Below, piece by piece: positions 1-12,364 of a DNA stretch of 64,000 nucleotides (positions are counted from its first letter, which is position 1; each line of letters opens with the position of its first letter). The notes under the pieces were generated by a model that saw only the letters and a program-made list of their open reading frames with translations, searched no databases and was not told where the DNA came from. Position numbers and translations under genes: made by a program. Source of the stretch: Turnera subulata (taxonomy: Eukaryota; Streptophyta; Magnoliopsida; Malpighiales; Passifloraceae); contig JAKUCV010000405.1 of assembly GCA_028386065.3 (NCBI GenBank), forward strand, positions 56,924-120,923. The letters run 5' to 3'.

Positions 1-1921
1 TTAATTTGACGATAGAGTTTACCCAACATCAGGGGGAGAAAGTAAGCAGCTGGATCAAGATATTATTGAAATATATTATCAATATATAGTTGTTGATCCT
101 CAAACAAATTAGTGTGAACCTGAAGTTCAAAAGATGATTCATTTGCAGGAAAATTGATATGCAAGTGCCAGACACATAAGTGACCAAATCTTGTATACCA
201 GCTGTAATGCTCCTGTTCAAATTAATGTTCCAGAAGAACAAGAATAGTATGCAAATGAATCTAAAGTACGCAAGAAGCGTAGAATATACTCTGTTCCAAA
301 AGAAAACAAAATTCTCGACAGAGAGAAAGGAGCAAAAGAGATAAGATGGCCCCAGTTAGAAAAGATGGCCCCCCCAGTAGAGGTTCATATTAAATGTCCT
401 CCAGAAGAGGTCTTCTGACACAATTGATAAAGTTCCAGAAGTAACTCAGGTATCTGAAATAAATGAAAATGATGAGATCTCAATTACAGTGTCAGGAATG
501 TGATGGAACCGACGTAAAATAACCGTCGACGGAATATTTGTTTTATTTATAATATAGCGCTAAATAAAATGAGGATCATGAACCTACATCTAGTGGTCAA
601 TGTAGGCGTAGAATGATTGGTCAAATTGAGAAATATGATTAAGGCTGTGTTAGACTCGCAAGTGAAGCAAGATATTTTTCGGACCTGTAGTCCGTACACC
701 AGATGGTGTAGAACCAGTCGATTGAAAAATGGGTATTTGTGCAAAAAGGAAATCATAATAGAGAAATTCAAAGCACGACTTATCGCACAAGGTTTTACCC
801 AAACGACTTGATATTAATTGTGAGGAGATATACTCCATTGTGGTGGATGCAATTATTTTTGATAAGTCTGGCATAATATGAAAAATTAGAGACGCATCTA
901 ATAGATACCCTTACAGCCTATATTTCTATGGATCCATATATCATGACGTATATAAGAGAATCCCTGAAGGATTCAAGTTGCTTGAAGCAACTAATTCCCG
1001 AAAATATACAAAATTAAGTTAAATTGATGGTTTAAACCAATTTGCGTGTGCATAGTACAAAGTATGTGCATGAATTTATTTTTGCTTATGTTGATAATTC
1101 ATATGTGTTTTTGTAATTTAAATATTATTGGAACTCCTGGAGAAGCTTCCAAATGTTGTGCTATGATGAAAAATCTCATAAAGAATTAGATTGGTCCTGA
1201 AGTATCCTATCTAAGTGCAATTTATCTTACTAGTAACATAAAGTCTGAAGCTTTTGCTATAAATTTTTTTGCAAAATATAATTTTGCTCTAGCGTATTTA
1301 TATTGGAATATAATATATAAATACATATTCTATTATCTTGGTATATGGAATTATTTTAACCTTGTGAGGCCAAGGTGCATCTAGTTGTGTTTGCAGATGT
1401 AGGTCTTTTATTCGATCCACATAAAGCACAAGCAGATACATCAAATATCATTGTGACCAGAAAAAAAAGCATTGTTGTTGCCTCTTCAAATAATGGAGAA
1501 ATTGTGTTCATACATGAAGTTAGCCGAGAATGTGCTTGGCTAAGATCGATGATGCTGCATAGTCAAGATTCATATGGATTAGTTAGCGAGGAAGATGTTC
1601 CAACGACGATTTATGAAGATAATGCTAGCTGCATTGCCCAATTGAAGGGAGGATACATCAAGAATCATTCAAGTGACATCTGACAAATTTATTTACAAAA
1701 TCAGTTCCTACTACAACTTTTGAAGAATTGATGAAGAGGATTGGTTTATGGAGGATTCGAGATATCAAGGGATGCCAAAATCAGGGGGAGTAGAATACGC
1801 ACTGCACTCTTTTTTCCTTCTCCAAGTTTTTGTCCCACTGGGTTTTTCTTGGTAAGGTTTTTAACGAGGCAGTACTTCCTAAACGTATTCTATCTAAGGT
1901 GCAATGACATTCAAGGGGGAG
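1..1921 (+). pseudogene. Decayed Ty1/copia pol (3' part)
   Basis: Remnant of a copia polyprotein running in from before the window. Pieces recognisable in several frames are: the region after integrase (about 20-500); the start of reverse transcriptase at about 715-880, including the KARLIAQGF-type stretch; an RT fragment around 890-990; and most of the RNase H at 1375-1683, with an SDPHKA-like motif, the WLRSM stretch and YEDNASCIAQLKGGYIK. The C-terminal end LFTKS..TTTFEEL lies at about 1685-1775. Stops, frameshifts and internal deletions separate the pieces: the YVDD core and much of the palm are missing, and RNase H lacks the histidine-rich segment after YIK. The polypurine tract AAGGGGGAG at 1913-1921 abuts the LTR. 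Nothing here can be expressed as an enzyme. The copia assignment is by motif recognition, not by a search. Confidence 0.85.
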
Positions 1922-2392
1922 TGTTTAAATAAATTATGGTGAATGTCATTGTTACCATCCAGTAAAACTCATTTTTATACCATATCCGAATTTACTCCCG
2001 GTAAATACTTTACCCATACACCAAACTTCTACTTGGAATTATCTCTTTGGTTAATTACCCTCCATAATTCCATTTGTCCTAATCTTAATATCATCTTCCT
2101 TTACCAAACATCCCTTTGATTTTATCCTTTTAAATTAATCATACTTATTTGTTTTTATCCTCCCATTTCCAACTATAAATACCCCTTCATTCCTTCACTT
2201 TCATACACTTACAACCCACCATAAACTTCACTCTCTTCTCATTCCATACACTTCTCTTCCAATCTCCCTCCATCTAAATTTATTATTCTGTTCTACATAT
2301 TATTATCAAAAGTGTATTATTATTATCAAAGTTGTATTATTACCTTGATCAAGTTTGATTAAGTTTGTATTATTCCATCAAATAGTGTAACA
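1922..2392 (+). repeat. 3' LTR of the copia remnant
   Basis: Begins with TG directly after the polypurine tract. A 3' boundary near 2380 (..CCATCA) or 2392 (..GTAACA) gives a TG..CA element of about 460-470 bp; the second choice has better inverted ends (TGTT/AACA). A TATA-like ACTATAAAT lies near 2172-2180, as expected of an LTR promoter. The 5' LTR is outside the window, so boundary and target duplication cannot be confirmed. Confidence 0.6.
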
Positions 2393-3128
2393 GAACCTAT
2401 ATACTAGTACTAGTATGTTGCTTTATCCTTTGTCGGAGGTGATGGTACTATACTACTGTACAATTGCTGCCGACAGCTGTTGAAAATTCATAATGTCATA
2501 TCCCATCACTACAGCAGGAATGATTATGATTAAAGTAAATTTCTAGGGATTAAGTTTAGCCGGTAGCAAACTATACTCAAGGTGGAGGAAATTTCAATTG
2601 AACAACTAGACAATACATACATAAGGATAAAGATTACTACTACTAACTTATAAACACCGATAATGGATACATGTGTAAATGATAGCTTAGCTAGCACAAA
2701 GAAGTAGTAGTGATTAGTCATGGTCAGGGCGATTCATGAAGAAGGATTGAGTTTTGTTTGAAGGAAGGACCGACTGATGGAACATAAACTTGAGGAACCA
2801 AAAAGGAGGAGAGGGTTTAATCTATTAATCATGATTAGCATGAAACTAGCAAACGGGGTGTTTAGTAATTACGGAGTGGCAGATTGGCAGTTCCCTCTCG
2901 GATCTTTTCTTCACACTCGCCAAACCCAAAACCATACGCACCGCACACAACTACAAACACAAACAATATCACTCCAAGTTTTTACTTTGTGATATCCGTA
3001 CCAATCTCTCTCTTTACAGAGTACACTTCAAAAACCATTTTTCCTTTTTGCTTTCCTCTCCTTTTTCTTTCTTTCTGCTTTTCTTTCTACATTCCCTCTC
3101 TCTTGTTTGTTGTGTGAATAGAGAGGGA
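2393..3128. other. Upstream region and 5' leader of the TBL gene
   Basis: No coding gene recognised. The CT-rich stretch at about 2990-3115 is typical of a plant 5' untranslated leader. An ATG at 3048 is in frame with the TBL start at 3129 and would add 27 hydrophobic residues; I do not favour it, because the family's N-terminus matches the 3129 start. Confidence 0.4.
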
Positions 3129-6100
3129 ATGGATCCAAAGAAGCTTGCATTGCCAGAACAGCTCCTTTCACCCAAAAGAAAGGTAGCTTCTGGGTTTGGT
3201 TTGTGGATTGGTGTTACGATTCTTGTGCTCTCCGTGTCATTGCTCGCCAGTTCATTGCACGGTCGTCTGGTATCGCCTCTGTTTCAGGAATTCAATAATG
3301 TGGGTGGTGTTAATTCGTCTTCTCTTGTTTCCTGGCCTTTCTCGTTCTCAAGCACTTTTAGTAGCAACAGCACTACTCATGGAGTCAATAGTAGTTCTGT
3401 TGTTGATTCTATGCCTAAAGGATCACAAGCAGTAGGGGAAGAAGGGGTTTTGGAGAATACCCAGTTGGGGAATTTTACTGAGGAACACGTGAATGGAAGC
3501 TTAAGTGTAGGAGGAGCAAAACATGGAAATGTATCTAATTCTAGTGGAGACGGTGCTGTTTTAGGGATGACCCATTTGGGTAATATTTCTGAAGTGTTAA
3601 GTAAAGGAAGCTTGCCTGAACAAGGAAAAGTTGGTGGGAAAAGCAGCATTTACCCAAAGGGGGATGTGAATGCAAAGATAGTAAGCAATGAAGGAAAATC
3701 TGTGGAGAATACTAGTGTTGTGATTGGTAAAGTTATAGGAACTAACGATGTGGGCAATGTCTCACTCAAAGCGGAATCTGGTTGGTCCAGTGATGGAGGA
3801 GATAGGGTAGATGGATTTGGAAGTAGTGGTTCTTTGGAGAAGTGTGACATATTTGATGGTAGATGGGTAAGGGATGATTCAAAGCCTTACTACCCTGCCG
3901 GCTCTTGTCCTCATCTTGATAGGGATTTCAATTGCCACTCGAATGGGAGGCCAGATGATGGATTTGTAAAGTGGAAATGGCAGCCAAATGGCTGTGATAT
4001 TCCAAGGTATGGTTCTATTCGACTTTTCTTTTCGTTTGTTTTCAAGCCTTTGTGGAACTATGTTGTTCAGGTTCAATTTCCGTTTACATTATTGGCAAGG
4101 GAATTCATTATTTAGATCTGCATTCCGTTTTAATCAAATATTTCAAAGAACTCATTTCAGGTTTGTCAAACAAATTGGCTTATTTCTATTGATTGAGGGG
4201 ATATATATATTCGAATTGTAAATCATCACTTACCTTACCTGGTTGTTTAGGTAGCAACTGCTGACCTATTTAGTCAAATATTTTTGTCCTACCGTGCATT
4301 ATTTCCTAAGAGAATCAAAATAAAGTTTCTTATCTAGGATTCCAGCTTTGGGTTGCTTGCAGAGTTTACGTGCTTTACTCAATTCCTACCACAGAATGGA
4401 ACACACACAGAAAAATCAAATGGTGCACTGATTTTTTTATTGATTTGGCCGAAATGCTTAAACAATTTCTGACTAACCTGTTAACAGGGCTGTTAGTTTT
4501 TGTCAATGTTCATTCTTCTGTTGAACAGATACCAGTAGTATCCGCAGCTTTTAAGTTTATTTTTGGTTGAAGTAACTTGGAATGGAATATCCTATCTTTT
4601 AAATCCCAGTCGGAATATGGACTATCCTCTCTTATCATTTTGTTGATTACTGATCCAGTATGAATGCTACGGATTTTCTGGAGAGATTGAGAGGAAAGAA
4701 GCTGGTTTTTGTCGGCGATTCACTGAACAGGAACATGTGGGAATCTTTAGTGTGCATGCTTCGCCATAGCATCAGAAACAAGAAGAGGGTATATGAGATA
4801 TCAGGAAGGAGGGAATTCAAAAAGAAAGGCTTCTATGCCTTTAGATTTGAGGCAAGTTTTCTGCTTACTATGGTGTCCTATATCGACATGTTCAATCAGC
4901 ATGCATTCATTTGATGAGCCATACCATGCTGCTTTTCTAGGACTACGACTGTACAGTGGACTTCGTTGGTTCTCCATTTCTCGTTAGAGAATCATCGTTT
5001 AAGAGGGGAAATGCAACATTAGAGACGTTACGATTGGATTTGATGGACAAGACAACCTCAATGTACCATGATGCTGATATATTAGTTTTCAATACAGGTC
5101 ACTGGTGGACCCATGAGAAAACTTCTAGAGGGTAAGTTCCACCTATTTTGCATGCTTAATTACCCCTCGCTTGAGTTGTTTAGTCATTATATTTGAACAA
5201 GGCGCTTGCAATGGCCTTCTGGTGTTCTTTTGCATTAACAAGCCTTGCATACATGGTTTACAAGTTGTGTTACAATTAGAAATCTCAGGGTTCTTTCTTT
5301 CTGGAAATTATGGTTTTACAGAGAAGACTATTACCAAGAAGGTAACCATGTATACCCAAGGCTCAAGGTCTTGGAAGCATACAAGAGGGCCCTTGTGACT
5401 TGGGCCAGATGGATTGACAGGAACATCGACAGCAAGAAAACTCAGGTTTTCTTCCGAGGATATTCTGTTACCCATTTCAGGTATAGGACTGTCTTTCACT
5501 TCGTTCCTGCTCACATCATATTGTCATTCTGTTGGCTACAGTTGTTTCTCTTGATCTCCGCTAGTGTACGGAGAACAAACAGTTAATCTAGTGCCTTTTA
5601 AATTTTTTACTATGGTACCTTATCTTTGACCTATGTGTAATTGAATTTGGTGCTATTTTTCTGAGAGCTGTGATACCTGCTTTTAAACATGTAGCCATTG
5701 TTTTGGACTAGAGATCCAACTGGAAGATGGTTTTGACTAATTTTTGGAAAATATGAGTTTGATTTATGACTTGAAAATTAGTTACTTTGAACTTTTATCT
5801 AGTTCCCTGTAGAGGACCCTTGACCCTTCTTACAGAAAATTGGTGCTTTTTAGGAAATGGATTTCTATGATATTGACATCTCTAGACTTCTTTCGCAAAA
5901 TAGGTTTCTCCCATCCGATGAGATAATCACTTTCTAGTTATTTCATGAAAGGTTTTGTGGAAAATATGTACGAAGAGGCCATAGGCCATACTGATTATGT
6001 CGTGTATTGTGAACAAAGCTTCCTAATTTCGCCAATTTGGTTGCAGAGGCGGCCAATGGAATTCAGGAGGACAGTGTCACAAAGAAACTGAGCCAATCTT

Positions 6101-6389
6101 TAACTCGAGATTCTTAGCCAAGTATCCTTCAAAAATGAGAGTTTGGGAGCATGTGTTGGAGAGCATGAAAACTCCAGTTGTATATCTAAACATAAGTAGG
6201 CTCACAGATTACAGAAAAGATGGGCACCCTTCCATCTATAGAATGGAATACAAGACAGCAGAAGAACGCGTTGCTGCTGAGCGCTCTCAGGATTGCAGCC
6301 ACTGGTGCTTACCTGGTGTACCCGACACTTGGAATGAATTGCTGTATGCCTCTCTCTTGAAGGCCGGAAAGGGGTCTTGGAGAATCTGA
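3129..6389 (+). CDS. TBL: Trichome birefringence-like protein (cell-wall polysaccharide O-acetyltransferase)
   Basis: Five coding exons: 3129-4006, 4659-4851, 4941-5131, 5322-5480 and 6047-6389. They join in frame to 587 residues. TBL proteins are Golgi type II membrane enzymes that O-acetylate wall polysaccharides such as xylan or pectin. Visible here: a short basic N-terminus, one membrane segment at about 21-42, then a long low-complexity stalk (about 45-235) with many NxS/T sites. The PMR5N domain starts near 238 (CDIFDGRW). The GDS motif is at 312-314 ([14 protein letters not shown]), and the C-terminal DxxH motif is DCSH at 556-559, followed by [15 protein letters not shown]. The long stalk and N-terminus suggest the TBL1/TBL2 group (inference). 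The ATG at 3129 is chosen because [13 protein letters not shown] precedes the membrane anchor. Intron 2 (4852-4940) uses a GC donor. No disabling change is seen. Confidence 0.93.
4852..4940 (+). other. GC-AG intron of the TBL gene
   Basis: The exon 2/intron junction reads GAG|GCAAGT and the acceptor TTTTCTAG|GAC. Joining there gives the expected [17 protein letters not shown] reading in phase 0. No GT donor nearby preserves this reading. GC-AG introns are a known minor class with an otherwise strong donor consensus, as here. Confidence 0.8.
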
Positions 6390-7080
6390 ACATGCTTTTG
6401 CAGAAACCACATACCACTCACTAACTTGTTATTCTTTAGATTTTTTCTGCTAAATCATCCCAAATTTGTAACCTTCCCTGCCAGGCTGAGAACTACTGTT
6501 TTCATTTGGATGACAGGTGCAAGTTCCCAGTTCTTGATTTCCTGTACTATGAGAAATTTTCAACTAGCTAGGGCTTTTAGATCAGTTTGTGATCGTGGTT
6601 GTCCAAGCCCGCATATGTAGATTCATAAACTTACGTTGTACATTGTACATGCCTGAATTACGTTAGTGGAAAAGAAATGTTTATTATGCCGTCACAATCT
6701 AGAATGTCATTTTATAAAGATTACTCCGGGTGCAAATTAATCATTTGATGTGTAGGGTATGATCTACGCCTGAAAGGTAAGTTAGAGGAAGGTCCCATAT
6801 GTACGGACATTTCTTACCTGAGCACCTCAAGCAACTTGGTGACTTGGTACTGGTTGTCCAAGGATGAGTGTTGTTTTTGCTGGGAAAGTATGAATATTTA
6901 AATACTCATACCATACTGGAGTGATCCAGTTGATTTTATTTAAAGAAAGAAAAAAAAAAAGGAGCAGCACTAGCCATCAGCCCATCACCATCGAAAAAGC
7001 ATTAATTTTTGTTTAAAGGGTGATCAAAATCCTTTGGAAAGAGAAGTATTAATGATTTCCCAGTATCAGATTCAGAATCG
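6390..7080. other. TBL 3' flank, no gene seen
   Basis: Probably the 3' untranslated region of the TBL gene followed by spacer. An A-rich tract lies at about 6949-6960. I see no coding sequence or clear repeat before the Mutator target duplication at 7081. Confidence 0.4.
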
Positions 7081-7545
7081 ACTTTCTTGGGGATTAAGGC
7101 TTTGGAAGTCCTAAAACTTTAAGTCTAATTCCCTTTGAGTCCTAACTTTAACTACTAGGCCAATTGAGTCCTAAACTGTTAACAAAGAGTCTCTTTGAGT
7201 CCTAACTTCCGTTTCTATCAATTAAAGATGATGTGGCAGGTGTTTAAATTGAAAAAAAAAAAATAAAAGAAAACTAATCAAAGCACTGTAATGACAGATT
7301 TGTCCAAGCATTGAGCCAAGTTTTCAAATCTACTTGCTCGGTGAAAACAAACAGGTCTGCGTTTTCTTTTTTTTGGTTGGCATGGCATGGCAAAGAAAAA
7401 AATCTTATAAATTGTGTATTGATGTACGTGCAAATTTCTATATATCTAAAAAATTAAGACATCCATGGTAAAAAAAATTAGGCAAGAAAAAATATGAGTG
7501 ACACTTATCTTTTTAATAATTTCGTACAAAAATATGGATTATTAA

Positions 7546-9053
7546 TGTAACAGCCCAGGTAAAAATTTCATTTTTACCGGGACTGTTTAAGTTAATGTAC
7601 AGTAATTTATCAATGATTTTTAATCTTGGGTAATTAAATTATGGTAAATTGAGTATTGGATTCCGAAATCGAGCCTGGCTCCACGTTCGGGATTTTTCTG
7701 GGTCCGGGAATCTTCGGAAAAAGCCGGGTTATTCTCGAATTATCGGACCAGAAATAAGATAAGTGGGTGTATCGGATATTATCTGGTCCAGGTGGGCCAC
7801 ACTTCACATGCAACATAGTAACTGCATAATTGAAGTTCAATTATTCAGCCGCCAATTCCTATTCAACCTGTGACTTATCAATAATTTTGCTGTCTATAAA
7901 AATTATTCCTCTTCTGCTACACTATGCACGCCATCATCAGCTTCAACCCATACCTGCAAAAGCCACTTCCCTGCTTAAGTTCTTCCTTCTTTGTTTTTGC
8001 AAAAACCTACAACATCCACTGCAAATCTTAACCAGAAAAGGAAAAAAAAAAAACACATACACCACCAAAACAGTGTCGTTTTGGCACACCCCTCCCCTCC
8101 CCTCTCTTCTTTTTCTTTTTCTTCCTTCTTCTCCACCACGCCGGCCAAGCCACCACTGCCAGCCACTCGCCCTTATCCTCTCTTCCTCCTCCAACTCGTC
8201 GCGTCACGGTCGCCACCGAACCCAGCCACCACCGGAAGGAGACCCGCAGCCGCCTGTGTCGCTACTGCCGCCTCTCGCCCGCACACTACGACCCGGGTGG
8301 GTCGACCACCTCCTGCAACCGTCGGCCGCAGCGACACCGTCTTCACCCCTCGCCTCTACTGCCGCGTCACCGCGACGCCTTGTCGCCGTCCGCCTCGCCC
8401 CTGGTCTTCCGCCGTCGAGGTGAGCATTGGAGTGACCCGTTTCGCAGCCCGGTGGGGATCTGGGTCGGATCCTAGGCCACGCGGGTACTGGGCCAAGCCT
8501 GGCTCGGGCCTGCAGCTGGCCTGGGTGTTGACTTGGGCCTGGGCTTGTGATCTGGGCTGGGATGTGGGCCTGAGTGTGTGGGTTAATTGGGCTGGAATAG
8601 TACTTTCCTTTGGACTGGCCCAGAATCAAAAATAATAATCTGAAAAACAAATAAATCAGGATATAGATTGGGAAATAATATTTGGAAATATATATGTGGT
8701 ATAAAATAATTGTTAGAGGGTAAATATTTTGGAAAAAACATGATTACGAGAAATAAAATTTATGGAGGAAAGATAATAAAGCTTATATATGTAGAAATAA
8801 TAATATTTTGGAAAGTACATACTTAAGAAATAATTATGGAAGGGGTATTATCAAAGTATAATACCGGAATAGTACCCGGGTATAGGAATAAGTATAGAAG
8901 GGTATTTTTGACACTTGAAATAAATGGTGAATGATGACGATAATGGAAAATTAATCCGGGAGAGTAACCGAGCCGAGGTTATATTTAATATACGGTATAT
9001 AGTATTAGCATAACATTTGCATACCATCTTATATGTGCATATTATTTGATTGA
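7546..9053 (+). repeat. Truncated 5' LTR of the gypsy element
   Basis: Identical in layout to 12365-13872 of the 3' LTR (constant offset 4819), then stops; the last 1231 bp of the LTR are absent. A TATA box (TATAAAA at 7895-7901) precedes a GC-rich leader at about 8090-8600, so U3/R and a promoter are present. Several long open frames in the GC-rich part exist on both strands and are not regarded as genes. Confidence 0.93.
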
Positions 9054-12000
9054 CGATAATGGAAAATTATGAGGGTTAGGTTACTTGCGGGTATAGTAGT
9101 CAGATTAACCCACATGTGCAGAGATGTTTCGCTTTCATATGATGGCGAGATTTTTCTTGCACGGTTGATCGTGATGAACATGGGAGGTTTTGATATCATA
9201 ATGGGGATGGATTGGTTGTCCAAGTACAGTGCTATGGTGAACTGTCGAACCAAGGAAGTGTTGTTGACTTCCGAGGGTGGACATAAGATTTTGCTGACAG
9301 GTATTGGGAGAGCTGCTACCACATGTAGTATCTCTGCTAATCAGGATGTTGGGATACAACCATTGGGTCCAGATGCTTTGTTGACCCATGCCAAGGGTGA
9401 AGAAGTTCAGACTCCGGTTTTGGGAGACATCATGGTTGTGAGGGAGTTTCCAGATGTGTTTCCGGAGGATTTGCCAGGATTGCCACCTGACAGAGAAGTG
9501 GAGTACACCATCGATTTGATGCCAGGAGTGACACCTATTTCGATGGCACCATATTGGATGGCACCAACAGAACTCCAGGAGTTGAAGAAACAGTTGGATG
9601 AGCTGTTAGAGAAAGGTTTCATCAGACCTAGCATTTCACCTTGGGGATCACCAGTCCTCTTTGTGAAGAAGAAGGATGGTAGTTTGCGCATGTGTGTAGA
9701 CTACCGACAGCTAAACAAGGTGACAGTGAAGAATAAGTATCCCCTTCCCAGAATTGATGATCTTTTTGATCAGTTACAGGGAGCTACTGTATTTTCTAAG
9801 ATTGATTTTCGATCTGGCTACCATCAGGTCAAGATTGCAGAGAAGGACATACCGAAGACAGCCTTCCGCACTCGGTATGGTCACTTTGAGTTCACAGTGG
9901 TTCCTTTTGGCTTGACCAATGCACCTGTAGTTTTCATGTGTTTGATGCACTTGGTCTTGAACGAGTTCTTGGATAAGTTTGTGGTAGTCTTCATCGATGA
10001 CATCTTGATCTACTCTAAGAACCGGGAAGAACATGAAGAGCACCTGAGAGTAGTGCTTCAGAGGTTGCGAGAGAAGGAGTTGTATGCCAAGTTTAGCAAA
10101 TGCGAGTTTTGGCTTGAAGAAGTTGCATTCCTTGGACATGTTGTATCCGGGGATGGGATTAAGGTTGATCCTGCTAAAGTGAAAGCCGTTCTGGAGTGGG
10201 AGCCGCCCAAGACGGTACCAGAAGTCAGGAGTTTTCTTGGCCTTGCAGGATATTACCGGAGATTCATCGAGGGTTTCTCTTTGATAGCTAGTCCCATGAC
10301 TAAGCTATTGAGAAAAGATCAAGCTTTTGTTTGGAGTGAGGATTGTTAGAAGAGTTTTGATGAACTGAAGAAGAAGCTGACAACAGCACCAGTCTTGACA
10401 GTGCCTAAGCCAGGAGTGGAGTATGTACTATTCTGCGATGCTTCAGGTCTTGGTTTGGGAGCTGTTCTGATGCAAGAAGGCCGAGTGATAGCCTATGCTT
10501 CGAGACAGTTGAGGCCACACGAGAAGAACTATCCAACACATGATTTGGAGATGGCCGCAGTGATCCTTGCTTTGAAGATCTGGCGACATTATCTGTTTGG
10601 AGAGAGATGCCGGATTTTCATAGATCACAAGAGTCTCAAGTACATCATGACTCAGAAGGAGCTTAACTTGCGACAAAGACGTTGGGTTGAGTTACTGAAT
10701 GATTACGATTGTACTATTGAGTATCACTCGGGAAAAGCTAATGTTGTAGCTGATGCCTTGAGCCGGAGACAGCCAGAAGATGCTTCCACGACTTACTCAA
10801 TGTCCTCACTCATTGAGTTAAGGAAGATGGGAGTTGATTTGTCAATCGACGAGACAGGAGCTTTGTTGACACATATTGAAGTCAAGTCTAACCTGAGAGG
10901 CCGGATTGTGGAGTTACAAGATGGAGATCCCGACCTGATCAGGCTGAAGGAAGCAGTCCGTAGTGGAAAGGAAGATAAGTTCCACATAGCCGAGGATAGT
11001 GCACTGATGCTGGGAAAGCGCCTATGTGTACCCAATCTTGGTGATCTGCGTAGTCAGATTCTAGAAGAAGGACATATGACACCGTATGCTATGCATCCCG
11101 GGAGCACCAAGATGTACCAGAATTTGAGAAGTCATTTTTGGTGGTCACGTATGAAGAAGGATGTAGCCGAGTATGTGGCTAAGTGTATCACTTGTCAGCA
11201 AGTGAAAGCTGAACATCAGGCTCCAGCAGGAAAAATGAGATCTTTGTCAGTGCCAGAGTGGAAGTGGGAGATGATTACCATGGATTTTGTGGTTGGATTA
11301 CCGTTGACCCGGAGACAGCATGATGCCGTCTGGGTTATCGTTGACCAACTTACAAAATCAGCCCATTTTCTTCCCATTCGACAGACAGACACCTTGGATA
11401 AGTTGGCGAAGCAGTATGTTGCAGAGATTGTGAGGCTACATGGAATTCCTAAGTCCATAGTCTCAGACAGAGATCCGAGATTCACATCACGGTTCTGGAA
11501 GAGTCTGCAAACAGCTTTGGGAACGAAGCTGAGTTTTAGTACTGCATTTCATCCTCAGACCGATGGACAGTCGGAGAGGACTATTCAGACACTGGAAGAT
11601 ATGCTAAGGGCTTGTGCTCTTAACTTCAGTGGGAGTTGGGACCAGTATTTGCCTTTAGCGGAGTTTGCCTATAACAACAGTTATCATTCCAGTATTGGCA
11701 TGCCTCCGTTTGAAGCTCTTTACGGAAGGAAGTGCCGAAGTCCAGTTTGCTGGGATGAAGAAGGTCTCCGTTTGATCGTTGGTCCAGATTTGGTTAAGCA
11801 GACTGTTGACAAGATTCAGACAGTTAAGCAGAGTATGAGAGCAGCACAGGACCGACAGAAGAGCTATGCCGATAAGCATCGTCGAGAGATGGAGTACCAA
11901 GTGGGAGAACGAGTTTTCCTCCGAGTTGCACCTTGGAAGGGTGTAATCAGATTCGGGAAAAGAGGGAAGCTGAGTCCCAGGTACATTGGACCGTATGAGA

Positions 12001-12329
12001 TTGTGGAAAGGATTGGACCCCTGGCGTACAGATTATCCTTGCCAGAGGAGTTGTCACGGATTCATGATGTATTCCATGTTTCCATGTTGAGGAGGTACAG
12101 ATCAGATCCGAGCCATGTGGTTACTACAGTGGATGTTGAGGTCGCAGAGGATCTGACATATACAGAAATGCCGGAGCAGATCCTTGCCCGAGAAGACAGA
12201 CAGTTGAGGAGCAGAGTTATTCCGATGGTAAAGGTTAAGTGGAGCAAGCACTCTGCGAATGAGTCCACGTGGGAAGTTGAGGAGCATATGCGTTCTCAGT
12301 ATCCGCACTTGTTCACAGCTTCGGAGTGA
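9054..12329 (+). pseudogene. Gypsy pol: protease remnant, RT, RNase H, integrase
   Basis: One frame covers the aspartic-protease tail ([15 protein letters not shown], about 9190-9230), reverse transcriptase ([10 protein letters not shown] near 9695; FIDDILIYS core near 9990), RNase H (about 10425-10770, with [15 protein letters not shown] and ADALSR), an HHCC zinc finger (about 11090-11210) and integrase. The integrase shows MDF near 11281, SDRDPRF near 11463 and DGQSE near 11560, then the C-terminal [12 protein letters not shown]. The frame is broken once, by a TAG at 10347-10349 just before RNase H, and continues in the same frame from 10350 to the stop at 12327-12329. The upstream end is truncated by the LTR/pol junction, so the ATG at 9069 is not the ancestral start. 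All catalytic blocks seem otherwise intact, as expected of a young copy. Confidence 0.93.
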
Positions 12330-12349
12330 ATTTCGGGGACGAAATTCTT

Positions 12350-12364
12350 TTAAGGTGGGTAGGC
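12350..12364 (+). other. Polypurine tract before the 3' LTR
   Basis: Purine-rich stretch (AAGGTGGGTAGG) between the pol stop and the TGTAACA start of the 3' LTR, in the position where plus-strand DNA synthesis is primed in LTR retrotransposons. Confidence 0.6.

Noticed and set aside
1540..1565. Resemblance to miR172 (..GATGATGCTGCAT)
   Set aside because: The bases are part of the copia RNase H coding stretch (LRSMMLHS); there is no hairpin partner and the 5' part of the miRNA does not match.
3048..3128. Upstream in-frame ATG for the TBL gene
   Set aside because: It would add a second hydrophobic segment in a CT-rich leader; the start at 3129 gives the normal basic N-terminus and single anchor.
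7830..8650. Long open frames of 197, 214 and 148 codons on both strands, repeated at 12649-13469
   Set aside because: They lie in the GC-rich transcribed part of the gypsy LTR, overlap in several frames, have low-complexity products and no family resemblance.
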